64,000 nt of DNA. It comes from Herbaspirillum sp. 3R11 (lineage in GTDB: Bacteria; Pseudomonadota; Gammaproteobacteria; Burkholderiales; Burkholderiaceae_D). The stretch spans positions 248,001 through 312,000 of the forward strand of contig NZ_SPNJ01000003.1 of assembly GCF_004563925.1 (NCBI RefSeq), written 5' to 3'. Every line of letters starts with the position of its first letter. Position 1 is the stretch's first letter. Both the position numbers and the translations under genes were made by a program. This document shows positions 1 to 10,188 of the stretch, one piece after another. Below the pieces are notes generated by a model that ran no database searches, had not been told where the DNA came from, and saw nothing but the letters and a program-made list of their open reading frames with translations.

Positions 1-1264
1 TGCCGTTCTCGATCATGTAGGCCTCGCTCGCCGAGAAGACGAACTTGCCGTTGGTGATGTCGACCTGGCCGCCGCCGAAGTTGACGGCGTACAAACCGTT
101 CTTCACCGAAGCCAGGATTTCTGCAGGATCCTTGTCGCCGGCCAGCATGTAGGTGTTGGTCATGCGCGGCATCGGCAGGTGCGCAAACGATTCGCGACGG
201 GCGTTGCCGGTCACCGGCATCTTCATCAGGCGCGCGTTCATGGTGTCCTGGATGTAGCCCTTCAGGATGCCGTCTTCGATCAGCGTGGTGCACTGGGTCG
301 GGTTGCCTTCGTCGTCAATGTTGAGCGAACCGCGGCGATCGGCGATGGTGCCGTCATCGACCACGGTGACGCCCTTGGCGGCGACGCGCTCGCCGATGCG
401 GCCGGAGAAGGTGCTCGAGCCCTTGCGGTTGAAGTCGCCTTCGAGGCCGTGGCCGATGGCTTCGTGCAGCAGGATGCCCGGCCAGCCCGGTCCGAGCACG
501 ACGGTCATCGGACCGGCTGGCGCAGGACGCGCGTCCAGATTGACCAATGCGGTGGAGACCGCTTCGGACGCATATTTTTCCAGCAACTCGTCGCTGAAGT
601 AAGCATAGCTGTAGCGACCGCCGCCACCGCTGCTGCCCATTTCGCGGCGACCGTTCTGTTCGGCGATGACGGTGATCGACACGCGCACCAGCGGACGGAT
701 ATCGGCGGCGATGATGCCGTCGCTGCGCGCCACCAGCACCACGTCGTATTCGCCGGCCAGGCTGGCCATGACTTGCACGACGCGCGGATCCTTGGCGCGG
801 GCGATGCGTTCGATGCGTTCCAGCAGATTGACCTTGGCGGTCGCGTCCAATGAAGTCAGCGGATCATGCGGCAGGTACAGCGAACGACCGCCGTTGGGCT
901 GCATGCTGCCGGCAATCTTGACGCGACCGGCGCCCTGGCGACCGATGGTGCGGGTTGCTGCAGCGGCGTCGAGCAGAATGGATTCCGAGATTTCATCCGA
1001 ATACGAGAACGCGGTCTTGTCGCCCGACACGGCGCGTACGCCCACGCCCTGGTCGATGGAGAAGCTACCGGTCTTGACGATGCCCTCTTCCAGGCTCCAG
1101 CCTTCGCTCTTGGTGAACTGGAAATACAGGTCGGCGTAATCGACCTTGTGCGTAAACATGGTGCCCAGTGTTTTCAGCAACTTGGCTTCGTCCAGGCCGA
1201 ACGGCGTGAGCAGGACGTCGCGTGCAATACCGAGCGCGCTGAGATTGGGTTCGAATGTTTTCAT
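1..1264 (-). CDS. tldD: Metalloprotease TldD (3' end beyond the window)
   Basis: TldD/PmbA-family metalloprotease. In other bacteria TldD pairs with TldE/PmbA to degrade unfolded peptides, mature microcins and the CcdA antitoxin. The frame is open from an ATG at 1264 down to base 1, giving 421 visible residues of a family usually near 480, so the C-terminus is cut off by the window. The zinc-site motif HEAIGHGLE lies at about residues 267-275, the HExxxH form typical of TldD. The N-terminal part carries the usual SYSDEIS and GVGVRAVSGDKTAF stretches. It is the last visible gene of a minus-strand run yhdP - nitrilase - tldD, 46 bp after the nitrilase stop, and is probably co-transcribed with it. 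The family call is secure. The partner PmbA/TldE is not in this window. Confidence 0.95.
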   Translation of the reverse strand, partial: MKTFEPNLSALGIARDVLLTPFGLDEAKLLKTLGTMFTHKVDYADLYFQFTKSEGWSLEEGIVKTGSFSIDQGVGVRAVSGDKTAFSYSDEISESILLDAAAATRTIGRQGAGRVKIAGSMQPNGGRSLYLPHDPLTSLDATAKVNLLERIERIARAKDPRVVQVMASLAGEYDVVLVARSDGIIAADIRPLVRVSITVIAEQNGRREMGSSGGGGRYSYAYFSDELLEKYASEAVSTALVNLDARPAPAGPMTVVLGPGWPGILLHEAIGHGLEGDFNRKGSSTFSGRIGERVAAKGVTVVDDGTIADRRGSLNIDDEGNPTQCTTLIEDGILKGYIQDTMNARLMKMPVTGNARRESFAHLPMPRMTNTYMLAGDKDPAEILASVKNGLYAVNFGGGQVDITNGKFVFSASEAYMIENG

Positions 1265-1310
1265 AAATTATTTATTTAATTACAGCAACTATTGGGCGCC
1301 TTCCCGGCGC

Positions 1311-2117
1311 CTAGAGCTTGCGATGCTTGAGCGCAGGCAGGCTTTCACGTACGTATTGTAGACGATGGGGGTCGATGTCGCCGATAACAAGGCCTTCGCC
1401 TTCCGGCAGCACGCTGACGATTTCACCCCACGGGTCGATCAGCATGCTGTGGCCCCAGGTGCGGCGACCGTTGATGTGCTTGCCGCCTTGCGCCGACGCC
1501 AGGATGTAGCACTGGTTCTCGATGGCTCGCGCACGCAGCAGGGTTTCCCAGTGCGCCTGGCCGGTGGTGTGGGTGAATGCCGCCGGAACCACGATCAGCG
1601 CGCAGTCTCCCATGGCCCGGTACAGCTCGGGGAAACGCAGGTCGTAGCAGATCGACAGGCCGACCTTGCCGAACGGCGCGGTGAAGCCCCCGACTTCGTT
1701 GCCGAAGACGATGGTGCGCGCTTCGTCATAAGCTTCTTCGCCGCGCACGAAACTGAACAGGTGGATCTTGTCGTAGCGCGCCACGCGGCGACCGGCCGGG
1801 TCGTAGACCATCGTCGTGTTGAGCACCTTGTCGGCTTCATCGGAGGCCATCGGCAAGGTGCCGCCGATCAGCCAGACCTTGAACTCGCTGGCCAGCGCCA
1901 CCATGAAATCCTGAATTTTGCCGACATCGGCCTGTTCGGCGTGCGCAAGCTTGGCTTTTTCGTGCATGCCCATGATGGGCCAGTATTCCGGCAGCAGCAC
2001 CAATTGCGCTCCCTGCTCTGCGGCTTGTCCGACCAGCCGACGCGCGGCGGCGAAATTCTCTTCGACCTCGGGCGTCGACACCATCTGTATCGCCGCGACT
2101 TTGTAAGTTTCACTCAT
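1311..2117 (-). CDS. Carbon-nitrogen hydrolase (nitrilase superfamily, Nit1/Nit2-like)
   Basis: A 268-residue nitrilase-superfamily amidase. The Glu-Lys-Cys catalytic triad is readable: Glu in LLPEYWP (near residue 44), Lys in RYDKIHLF (near 117) and Cys in GLSICYDLRFPELYR (near 155). This sequence style matches the Nit1/Nit2/YbeM branch, whose members repair deaminated glutathione or hydrolyse omega-amides of 2-oxo acids. The exact substrate cannot be told from sequence. The ATG at 2117 is preceded by a GAGG-type ribosome site 6 bases upstream. It sits between yhdP and tldD on the same strand, an arrangement common in Burkholderiales, which suggests one operon. The cytoplasmic location is inferred from the lack of a signal peptide. 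Confidence 0.9.
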   Translation of the reverse strand: MSETYKVAAIQMVSTPEVEENFAAARRLVGQAAEQGAQLVLLPEYWPIMGMHEKAKLAHAEQADVGKIQDFMVALASEFKVWLIGGTLPMASDEADKVLNTTMVYDPAGRRVARYDKIHLFSFVRGEEAYDEARTIVFGNEVGGFTAPFGKVGLSICYDLRFPELYRAMGDCALIVVPAAFTHTTGQAHWETLLRARAIENQCYILASAQGGKHINGRRTWGHSMLIDPWGEIVSVLPEGEGLVIGDIDPHRLQYVRESLPALKHRKL

Positions 2118-2189
2118 GTCAGCCTCGCTGGAAATCGGTTGCGCCGGAACATGGCGTCATCGGCATGCCGTATGAATATTGTATGAATG

Positions 2190-5100
2190 TTATTTTGCGG
2201 CAGGTTTACTGTTGGCGTCGGCAGTGCGTTCCTGCTTGACGACCAGCGGATCGCTCCAGGACCCGGTTACATTATATTCAAAGGTCAGCGTCTTCATCAG
2301 CGGGTTGCGCAGGAACAGTTGCGCCAGGTAAGTGCCGACGCCGACCACCGGATTGATCGCCAGCGCCACCAGCGACGCCGTGCCGAGATTGACTTCCGGG
2401 ATCACTACCAGGTGCAGGTTCTGGGTTTCCTTGGCGATGTCGGCAGAACCGTTCATCAGCACCGATGCAGCCACGCCGGTCATCTTGAGATTGTCGGTGG
2501 TCGCAATGCCCTGCGCAATGGCCGCCGTGCCGACGATGTTGTCGAAGGCAAAGCCCTCGGAAAACACGTCGCGAAAATCCAGTGCAAGGCGACGCGGCAG
2601 CGCCTGCAAATTCAGCACGCCGAGCAGCTTGGCCGCACCCGGATCGACCTTGAGGAACTGGCCCGAATGCATGTCCATGTGGATCTGTCCGCTCAGCGTC
2701 GGAATATCGAGCGAATACGGCAACCCCTTCCAGCTGACGTCGCCGTCGAGCTGCCCCTTGCCGCCGCGCACCACGCCGACGAAACCGAAGCGCTCCAGCA
2801 GCTTGCCGGCATCGTTGATGTCCAGCGCATAGGTCAGGTTGGAAGTATTGTTGCGGCCGAACGCCATCCAGTTGCCGGCGGCGCGCAGCTCGGCGTCGGG
2901 ATTGATCAGCGTGAGCTTGTTGATGCGCCATTCGCTGCCGACGCTGACGCGCACGTTATTGGCGTTGAGCTCAAGGCGGCCGAGCTTCTTGCCAAACAGG
3001 CGGAAGTCTTCCGCCACGATGTCCAGCGCCGGAATGCGGCTGGCACTATTGTTGTCGGCCGCATCGGCGTTATTTTCCAGCAGGTCGGCAGGATCCGTGC
3101 CGGCGCCCTTCTGGATGTTCAGCGTGGCCAGGCGCGCCGTGACACGTCCCAGTCCGCGACCGCTGCCCGACTCGCTCCAGGTGGCGTAGCCGGTGGCCTG
3201 GTCGGAAGAAATGTTCACCTGCCAGGCCTTGTTCTGATGCGATGCGCCCAGCACGACGTTGTCGAGCTTCTTGCCCATCAGCAGCAATTCACTGGTGCGT
3301 CCGGCGATGACGTCAGGCTCGAGATAGGCGCTCAGGCCCGGATCGGGAGCGCCCTCGCTACCGTCGGACTGCTTCAGCATCGCAGAACGGAAGCTCATCC
3401 ACTGATCGATGTTCATCGATTTGGCGCTGGCGTAAATCGCCAGGCCGCTGTCCGGTTGCGGTGCCGCCTGGCCGAAGCCGATACCGCCGCTCAGCACCTG
3501 CCAGTCGGCCTTGCCGGGCGCCTTCTGGCGCAGGTAGCGCGCAGCCAATACCGACCCGAGCGACAGTTTGATTTCATCGCGCTGAAGCAAGGGATCAGCC
3601 GATGGCATGCCGATGATTTCAAATTTCAAAGGCCAGCTCTCGCCCGAGGTCTTCTGCATCGGCGCCGGCAAATCCACGGCCAGTCCCTGCAAGCTGGATT
3701 CGATGGTGATTTCGGGCAGATGCTGGCGCACGGCGATGGTGGCGGTATAACGCGAAGCGCCGCTCAGGCGACCCAGCAAACGCTGCAGCACCGGCTCGCT
3801 GTAGGCCTTGCGCAAGCCGTCGGCGGTAACCGCGCCGTCGACCTTGACCAGCGTCGTACCGTCGCGCTGGGTGCCGCCCGCCACCGTGACCGGCTCATTG
3901 AGGAACATGCCCTTGATGCCGTTCAGGTTGAAGCCCTTTTCATTGAACTCCAGCTTGCCGTTGGTGCGGTAGACGGTCGGCAGTCCGGCCATCAGCGCAA
4001 CGTCGTTGTTCTGGAATTGCAGCGCGCCGTCGACCTTGGCCTCGATCATGTGATGCAACGGCAGCTGGAACTTCAATTGCAGCTTGGCGTTGCCGGTCGC
4101 TTGCGTGTCTTCGGTGAAATTGCCGATCCAGTGCGCCACCGGACTGTCCTTCACATACCGCAGGAAATCCGGCATGGCGCCGGCGGCACTGCCGTCGATC
4201 TCCAGCGACGATTCGGCATTCAGCAAATCCGGGATGACGGCCTTGACGTCCGACACCGCGACGCCGTGGGTCTTGCCCGAATCGGCCAGGATTTCCAGGC
4301 GCGTGCGGTCGATCGTGATGCTGCCCTTGACGTCTTCCAGCAGCGGCCATTCAGGCGACTTGCCGTCCTTGCCGGTATGCGACGGCGCATAGTTGATCTT
4401 GAGCTTGTCGAACTTGCCGGACACCTTGAATTCACCCGGATTTTTGCTGCCCGGCTTGATGTTTCGGAACGGGAAGTCGGCCAGGTCTCCGCGCGCGACG
4501 ATGTCGACATTCGTGGCCTGGCCGTCGAGCAGCGCGCCGCTGATCCAGTCCATCGCCGGCTTGGCCGTGTGCAGCGGCAGGTAGCGCGACAGCTTTTGCA
4601 GATCGAAGCGCGACAGCTTGGCTTTCAGGTCGATGACGCCGGGCGACTTGCCTTGCAGCGGCAGCGTGTGGGTGCCGCTCACCGTGCCCGCCGCGCTGTC
4701 CTGTGCAAAGTCGAGGCTGTCGACGTGGAACTGCAGGATCTCGTTGTTCTGGATTTCCCAATGGCTTTGCAGATTGAGCTTGTCGAACGGCATGGCTGCA
4801 TCGGCGAACAATGTCGGCAGTTGCAGCGCAACGTCCTGCGATGCCAGGCTCAGCTTGCCGCCGCGCTCCGTCGCATCAATCTGCCCATCCAGGTTGGCAA
4901 AGCCGGGAATCGCCGGCGCGCCGGCGCGCGCGGCTTGCGTCGCGGTCTTGGGCTGGGCCAGGCGAGCCGCCTGCGGCTGCATGCCGAGGCCGCTGAAGGC
5001 GCCACGCAGGCGATAGGCGCGCACCTCGGGATAGCTGCCCTCCCATTGCACCGAGAAATCCTTGAGCTGACCATGCGGCGCCAGATCGGCGAGCAGTTTG

Positions 5101-6362
5101 TGCTGTGACGTCGTCAGTGGCAGGCGGCTGCCGAGGTCGGAAAGGATGGCGAGGTCGAGCAACTTCGCTTCCACCGTCATTTTTTCAGGACGGAAACGCG
5201 TGGCCGGTTCGAACACTTCGGAAATCGTGGTCGGCGGCAGCGCGAAGCCGTCATCGGTCTCCAGCGAGAAATTGCTCAGCGTCAGCTTGTGCCCGTTGGC
5301 GCCGAAGGTCGGGATGCCGTCCTGCAGATCGGGGGAGTAAATCTCGCTGCCGGAGACGCGGCCGCTGACACGCGCCAGTTGCAGCGGTTCGAGTTTCTTG
5401 TCCAGCCGCGCCGACAGATTGCTCAGACTGAGGTCGGCGGTGAAGTTGGCGATCTTGGTGTGATCCAGGTCCAGCCAGGCGCGCACCGAGCCGCGCCCCT
5501 GGCTCAGCTCCAGCGGATAGTCGACATAGGCTTTCCAGACTGCAAGATCGGTATTGCGCACGTCGGCGTACAAGGTGCCTTTCCAACGCGTCACGTCGGA
5601 AATTTTGCTGGCGAAACTGGGATGGTAAAAATTTGCGCGTACATCGAGCGGCGCCGCATAGTCGGCCGGCGGCGTCGCCTTCAGCGCCATCTGGTGCAGG
5701 CGCCACTGGTTGTGCAGCACCAGGTCGACCTTGTCGAGCGCCAGTTCCGGTGCCCCGCGCTTGTCGTCGCGCCAACGGATCTTGCCGTCGCGGATGACGA
5801 CTTCGCGTTGCGACAGCAGCCAGTCGGCGCCGGCGCTGTTGTCCTTGCCGCTGGAGGCCGGCAGGCCGGCGACGAAGAACTTGCCGTCGGCGTCGCGCAA
5901 TATGGAAAGATCGGGCCGCAAGATGGTCAAATTGTCGAAGCGCAACTCGCCCACCAGCACCGTGGTCCAGGACAATGTGGCGAAAACCTTGGGCAAGGTC
6001 AGCGCCGCCTGTCCGGCGCTGTCGTGGATCACGACTTCGCTCAGTTCCAGCTGCGGCCGCAGCCCGCTCCAGGAGGCGTCGATGTCGGCGATGGTGACCG
6101 GACGACCGACGGCGCGGGTGGCGATCTTTTCGATGTCGCCCTTGTAGCTGTCGATCTCGGGCAGGATGCCGTAGCGCAGCGTCAGGAACAGCGCGCAAAA
6201 CACGAAGTAAGCCAGCACCAGCAGCTTGAAGACAAACCCGATGACGCGGCGCGTGGCGCTGCTCAGATGGCAATACGCACCTTTGGCCGCACCCCACGCA
6301 TTACGCCAGGCGGCAGCGCGGCGGCCGGTCGGCGGAATGGCGTCGTGTTGGTCTTCGGACAT
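2190..6362 (-). CDS. yhdP: YhdP-family AsmA-like envelope protein
   Basis: A very large (1390-residue) protein with one N-terminal membrane segment (about residues 38-65, rich in L, V, F) followed by a long periplasmic part of repeated beta-rich AsmA-like/DUF3971 modules. Length, membrane anchor and position match YhdP. In E. coli, YhdP, TamB and YdbH are proposed to bridge inner and outer membranes and carry phospholipids outward. The ATG at 6362 (MSEDQHD) is preferred. The open frame runs three codons further upstream to a TTG, but that part has no better support. The C-terminus has the usual sequence ending near TFEYNVTGSWSDP. It is the first gene of the minus-strand run with the nitrilase and tldD, and is divergent from glnE across about 165 bp. 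Very long open frames on the opposite strand inside it are codon-bias shadows. Confidence 0.92.
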   Translation of the reverse strand: MSEDQHDAIPPTGRRAAAWRNAWGAAKGAYCHLSSATRRVIGFVFKLLVLAYFVFCALFLTLRYGILPEIDSYKGDIEKIATRAVGRPVTIADIDASWSGLRPQLELSEVVIHDSAGQAALTLPKVFATLSWTTVLVGELRFDNLTILRPDLSILRDADGKFFVAGLPASSGKDNSAGADWLLSQREVVIRDGKIRWRDDKRGAPELALDKVDLVLHNQWRLHQMALKATPPADYAAPLDVRANFYHPSFASKISDVTRWKGTLYADVRNTDLAVWKAYVDYPLELSQGRGSVRAWLDLDHTKIANFTADLSLSNLSARLDKKLEPLQLARVSGRVSGSEIYSPDLQDGIPTFGANGHKLTLSNFSLETDDGFALPPTTISEVFEPATRFRPEKMTVEAKLLDLAILSDLGSRLPLTTSQHKLLADLAPHGQLKDFSVQWEGSYPEVRAYRLRGAFSGLGMQPQAARLAQPKTATQAARAGAPAIPGFANLDGQIDATERGGKLSLASQDVALQLPTLFADAAMPFDKLNLQSHWEIQNNEILQFHVDSLDFAQDSAAGTVSGTHTLPLQGKSPGVIDLKAKLSRFDLQKLSRYLPLHTAKPAMDWISGALLDGQATNVDIVARGDLADFPFRNIKPGSKNPGEFKVSGKFDKLKINYAPSHTGKDGKSPEWPLLEDVKGSITIDRTRLEILADSGKTHGVAVSDVKAVIPDLLNAESSLEIDGSAAGAMPDFLRYVKDSPVAHWIGNFTEDTQATGNAKLQLKFQLPLHHMIEAKVDGALQFQNNDVALMAGLPTVYRTNGKLEFNEKGFNLNGIKGMFLNEPVTVAGGTQRDGTTLVKVDGAVTADGLRKAYSEPVLQRLLGRLSGASRYTATIAVRQHLPEITIESSLQGLAVDLPAPMQKTSGESWPLKFEIIGMPSADPLLQRDEIKLSLGSVLAARYLRQKAPGKADWQVLSGGIGFGQAAPQPDSGLAIYASAKSMNIDQWMSFRSAMLKQSDGSEGAPDPGLSAYLEPDVIAGRTSELLLMGKKLDNVVLGASHQNKAWQVNISSDQATGYATWSESGSGRGLGRVTARLATLNIQKGAGTDPADLLENNADAADNNSASRIPALDIVAEDFRLFGKKLGRLELNANNVRVSVGSEWRINKLTLINPDAELRAAGNWMAFGRNNTSNLTYALDINDAGKLLERFGFVGVVRGGKGQLDGDVSWKGLPYSLDIPTLSGQIHMDMHSGQFLKVDPGAAKLLGVLNLQALPRRLALDFRDVFSEGFAFDNIVGTAAIAQGIATTDNLKMTGVAASVLMNGSADIAKETQNLHLVVIPEVNLGTASLVALAINPVVGVGTYLAQLFLRNPLMKTLTFEYNVTGSWSDPLVVKQERTADANSKPAAK

Positions 6363-6527
6363 CAGGGGCAAGAGGAAAAACTCACGGTAGAATGAAACAA
6401 GCGTCGTAGCCCAGCATCATCGCATGGAAGCGTGGTTTGACCTAGAGGACGGCGGCCCGTTTTCATGGAGGAAAACCCCGGCTTTACCATCTTTAACCTC
6501 GTATTCAACCCGATATCCTGACAATTT

Positions 6528-9281
6528 GTGACTAACTCCCTTCTCGACAGCATGACGGCCTCCCGGTTCCTGGCCCGTTGGGCCAATGCCGATGCGGCGC
6601 GCCCCGCCCAACTGGCGGAATTTTCGCAATTATCCCTGAACCGTGCGGTTTTCGAGCGCGTTTTACAACATGACATGAGTACCGCCCGGGCGCCGGAGAC
6701 AGGTGCGGCGGCGCTCAACGGCCCGATGCGGCGCTTGCGCAACCTGGTCGTCTGCACGCTGATCGAACGCGATCTCAGCGGCAAGGCCGATCTGGCCGAA
6801 GTGGTCAGAACCATGAGCGAATTCGCCGACTTCGCCGTCCAGACCCATCTGCAGGCGCTGATGCAGGAGCTGACCGCGCTGTACGGCATGCCGATCGGCG
6901 AAGAGTCCGGCAACCACCAGGAAATGATCGTCCTCGGCATGGGCAAGCTCGGCGGCGGCGAACTCAACGTCTCCTCCGACATCGATCTCATCTTCGTTTA
7001 TCCCGAAGATGGCGACACGCTGGCCGACCAGGCCGGCCAACGCTCGCTGTCGAACCATGAATTCTTCATCCGGCTGGGCAAGAAACTGATCGCCGCCCTG
7101 TCCGAGATCACCGCCGACGGCTTCACCTTCCGCGTCGACATGGCGCTGCGCCCCAACGGCGCCTCCGGCCCGCTGGTGGCCAGCCACAACATGGTCGAGG
7201 AATACCTGATCCGCCAGGGCCGCGAATGGGAACGCTACGCCTGGACCAAGGCGCGCGCGCTGACCGGCAAGGACTGCGACATCGCCGCGCTGGAAGCCAT
7301 CAGCCATCCCTTCATCTATCGCCGCTACCTTGACTTCGGCTCGATCGATGCGCTGCGCTCGATGCACGCGCAGATCCGCGCCGAGGTCAAACGCCAGGAG
7401 TCGCTGCACCCGGAACGCAGCAACAACGTCAAGCTGGGTCGCGGCGGCATCCGCGAAATCGAATTCACCAGCCAGGTGTTCCAGCTGATCCGCGGCGGCC
7501 GCGATCCGGAATTGCGCGACCGCTCGACCCGTGTCACGCTGCGCACCCTGGCCGACAAGAATCTGCTGGAGCCGGACGTGGTCGAGCAATTGCTGGAGGC
7601 GTACACCTTCCTGCGCAATCTTGAACATCGCCTGCAATACCTGGAAGACGCGCAAACCCACACGCTGCCGGTCAACGGCAGCGACCAGCTGATTGTCGCG
7701 CAGATGATGGGCTACACCGACGTCGCCGCATTGCTGGCCGAACTGGAACGCCACCGCCGCATCGTGGCCGGCCAATTCGACACCATTTTCAGTGACAAGC
7801 AAGGCGCCAACAACACCGACGACCGCGCCGACTCGGAGGGCGACGGCGCCGTCTGCGAACTCAACGACGGCGAGAGCGCCGAGTCGATTGCCGATACGCT
7901 CACGCTGCTCGGCTACGACGATGTCGACGGCGCCACCCAGCGCGTGCTGGCGACGCTGCAATCGCCACGCCTGCAATCGCTGCCGGAAACCAGCCGCACG
8001 CGCCTGATGACGCTGATCAACGCCGCGTTGCCGATCATCGGCGCGATGCCGGACAAGCGCCTGCCGACCTTGCGCCGGCTGCTCGATTTCTTCGAAGCGA
8101 TTGCACGCCGCGCCGCTTACCTGGCGCTGCTGACCGAATACCCGCATGCGCTCACACGCCTGATCCGCATGATGGCCGCCAGCGACTGGGCTGCCAAATA
8201 CCTGACCCAGCATCCCATCCTGCTCGACGAATTGCTCGACGACCGCAACCTCAAGGCGCCGCCCGACTGGCCGGCGTTCGCCCAGGATTGCCAGCGCCAG
8301 CTCGACACCGCGCCGGGCGACACCGAGCGCCAGATGGATATCCTGCGCGAAGTCCATCACGCCCAATTGTTCCGCTTGCTGGCGCAGGATCTGGAAGGCG
8401 ACCTGAGCGTAGAGCGTCTGGCCGATCACCTGTCGGCATTGGCGGACATCCTGGTCGCCGCCACCATCCAGGCGGTCTGGCAGACCGTCGCCAACCGCCA
8501 TCGCGACGTGCCGCAATTCACCGTGATCGCCTATGGCAAGCTGGGCGGGAAGGAACTCGGCTATGTGTCCGACCTCGACGTGGTCTTTCTCTATGACGAT
8601 GACGACCAGGAAGCGCCCGGCCTGTACGCCAAGCTGGCGCAGCGCTTCATCACCTGGATGACTTCGCATACGCCGGCCGGCACGCTGTTCGACATCGACA
8701 TCGCGCTGCGCCCGGACGGCGCCAGCGGCTTGCTGGTGTCGTCGTTTGCGACCTTCGAAAAATACCAGCGCACCTCAGCCTGGGTGTGGGAACACCAGGC
8801 GCTGACGCGGGCGCGCTATTGCGCCGGCGACACCGGCATCGGCAATCGTTTCGAAGCCTTGCGCGAAGACTTGCTGCGGCAGGAACGCGACCCGCAAAAG
8901 CTGACTCAGGAAGTACTCGGCATGCGCATGAAGATGCACCAGGCGCATCCCAATCCCAGCACGCTGTTCGACCTCAAGCATGACGACGGCGGCATGATCG
9001 ACATCGAGTTCCTGGTGCAATTCCTGGTGCTGCGCTACGCCTCGCAATACCAGCAGCTGACCGGCGACATCGGCAACATCGCGCTGCTCAAGATGTGCGG
9101 TTCGCTGGGACTGATCGACGCTGCGCTGGCCGATGAAGTGGCCAATGCCTATCGCCTGTTCCGCAAACTGCAGCATCAGATCCGTCTGCGCGGCGAAGAG
9201 CGCGCACGCACGCCGATCGAACGCGTGCAAAAGGAAAGCGACAGCGTCAAGCGCTTGTGGCTGGAAGTGTTCGGGGGATGA
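6528..9281 (+). CDS. glnE: Bifunctional glutamine synthetase adenylyltransferase/deadenylylase
   Basis: GlnE adenylylates glutamine synthetase when nitrogen is plentiful and removes the AMP when nitrogen is short, answering to PII (GlnB). The 917-residue product has two nucleotidyltransferase domains, each with the G-K-L-G-G-x-E-L ... S-D-x-D signature: GKLGGGELNVSSDIDLIF near residue 145 and GKLGGKELGYVSDLDVVF near residue 670. Length is normal for the family. The frame begins at a GTG (6528). An ATG eight codons later (6552) is an alternative start, and neither has a strong ribosome site. It is the only glutamine-control gene in the window, but it is relevant to the sigma-54/NtrC-type cluster at 17-29 kb because both belong to the same nitrogen response. 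Confidence 0.96.
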   Translation: MTNSLLDSMTASRFLARWANADAARPAQLAEFSQLSLNRAVFERVLQHDMSTARAPETGAAALNGPMRRLRNLVVCTLIERDLSGKADLAEVVRTMSEFADFAVQTHLQALMQELTALYGMPIGEESGNHQEMIVLGMGKLGGGELNVSSDIDLIFVYPEDGDTLADQAGQRSLSNHEFFIRLGKKLIAALSEITADGFTFRVDMALRPNGASGPLVASHNMVEEYLIRQGREWERYAWTKARALTGKDCDIAALEAISHPFIYRRYLDFGSIDALRSMHAQIRAEVKRQESLHPERSNNVKLGRGGIREIEFTSQVFQLIRGGRDPELRDRSTRVTLRTLADKNLLEPDVVEQLLEAYTFLRNLEHRLQYLEDAQTHTLPVNGSDQLIVAQMMGYTDVAALLAELERHRRIVAGQFDTIFSDKQGANNTDDRADSEGDGAVCELNDGESAESIADTLTLLGYDDVDGATQRVLATLQSPRLQSLPETSRTRLMTLINAALPIIGAMPDKRLPTLRRLLDFFEAIARRAAYLALLTEYPHALTRLIRMMAASDWAAKYLTQHPILLDELLDDRNLKAPPDWPAFAQDCQRQLDTAPGDTERQMDILREVHHAQLFRLLAQDLEGDLSVERLADHLSALADILVAATIQAVWQTVANRHRDVPQFTVIAYGKLGGKELGYVSDLDVVFLYDDDDQEAPGLYAKLAQRFITWMTSHTPAGTLFDIDIALRPDGASGLLVSSFATFEKYQRTSAWVWEHQALTRARYCAGDTGIGNRFEALREDLLRQERDPQKLTQEVLGMRMKMHQAHPNPSTLFDLKHDDGGMIDIEFLVQFLVLRYASQYQQLTGDIGNIALLKMCGSLGLIDAALADEVANAYRLFRKLQHQIRLRGEERARTPIERVQKESDSVKRLWLEVFGG

Positions 9282-9300
9282 GGGGGTTGAAGCTGGAGGT

Positions 9301-9327
9301 GCAGCCGGAGCAGGACGGACCGGCTGC
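9301..9327. repeat. Inverted repeat between glnE and a convergent methyltransferase gene
   Basis: Perfect 8-bp arms (GCAGCCGG / CCGGCTGC) separated by 11 bases, in the 52-bp gap between the convergent glnE and methyltransferase genes. No T-run follows on either strand in the usual place, so it is only a possible transcription end. Confidence 0.35.
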
Positions 9328-9333
9328 AAAAAT

Positions 9334-10062
9334 TCAGACGACCGGCTTGACCGCAACCAGGTTGATCAGGGTTTCTTCGCGCACGGCGTTGGGCTTGATG
9401 CGCAGCACGCGCTCCATCAGGCCCAGGTCTTCGCGGCTCCACCACAGGTAAGGATAGGAAATCGACTGCGGCGCCACCTGAAAGCCGGCGCTGCGCACCA
9501 GCGCCAGGTATTCGCCGGCGGTCTTCTGCACTTCCATCGGATGGCGGAACAGCAAGCGGATCATCCACGAATGGATGTAGCGTTTGGTCGACTCCGCGAA
9601 CAACAAGACGCCGCCCGGCTTGAGCACGCGGAAAAATTCCTGGATCGCCTCTTCCTGCTCGATCAGGTGATGGAAGGTCTGGTGGCAGAACAGCAGATCG
9701 ACGCTATTGTCTTCCAGCGTCATGTGCGAGCTTGAACACTGGATGAATTCGGCGCGGATGCCGGCGCCGGCGACTTCTTTCGCGGACGCCTCCAGCATGG
9801 CGGAATCGATGTCCATGCCGATCAGCCGCTGCGGCGCGAAACGCGCATGCAGCTTCGTGAGCGACCGGCCCCAGCCGCAACCGACGTCGGCCACCACCGG
9901 ATACGACGCACGCCGCTCCGGGATCAGCGGCTCGAGATCCTTGAAGGCGCGCTCCAATACATGCAAGGTCCAGGTATGGGTTTGCAGGAACCAGATGCCG
10001 AAGGCGGTCTCGGGGACGTGGGGATAGCTGTGCGGCGATTTGACGATCAGGGGAGCGTTCAT
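9334..10062 (-). CDS. Class I SAM-dependent methyltransferase
   Basis: A 242-residue class I methyltransferase. Motif I, which binds S-adenosylmethionine, is VVADVGCGWGRS near residue 56. The acidic motif II residue follows in LIGMDIDSAML, and the later motif is DLLFCHQTFHHL then FRVLKPGGVLLF. The pattern is that of the UbiE/BioC-like group, acting on small molecules or lipids, but no substrate can be named. The ATG at 10062 (MNAPLIVKS) is chosen. The frame is open for 34 more codons upstream, but those codons encode an unlikely Arg/Cys-rich stretch. It is convergent with glnE and downstream of the signal peptidase gene on the same strand, with a gap of about 126 bp. Confidence 0.82.
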   Translation of the reverse strand: MNAPLIVKSPHSYPHVPETAFGIWFLQTHTWTLHVLERAFKDLEPLIPERRASYPVVADVGCGWGRSLTKLHARFAPQRLIGMDIDSAMLEASAKEVAGAGIRAEFIQCSSSHMTLEDNSVDLLFCHQTFHHLIEQEEAIQEFFRVLKPGGVLLFAESTKRYIHSWMIRLLFRHPMEVQKTAGEYLALVRSAGFQVAPQSISYPYLWWSREDLGLMERVLRIKPNAVREETLINLVAVKPVV

Positions 10063-10188
10063 ATTCTTGTGGTCTTGCGTGACGAGCGAGCATGATGCCC
10101 TGCCTTGCCGGGAAATGCAAAACCTGCGCCCACATTCCCGGGAGAATGCCAGTCGCCGCGGCAAGCCGCTGTCGGGCGCTATCCGCGC

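Noticed and set aside
2187-5108. A 973-codon plus-strand open frame
   Set aside because: It lies wholly opposite yhdP, is rich in Arg, Gln and His with no family features, and is an antisense shadow of GC-rich codon bias.
6663-8669. A 668-codon minus-strand open frame
   Set aside because: Antisense to glnE, with no recognisable domain; the glnE motifs are intact on the other strand.
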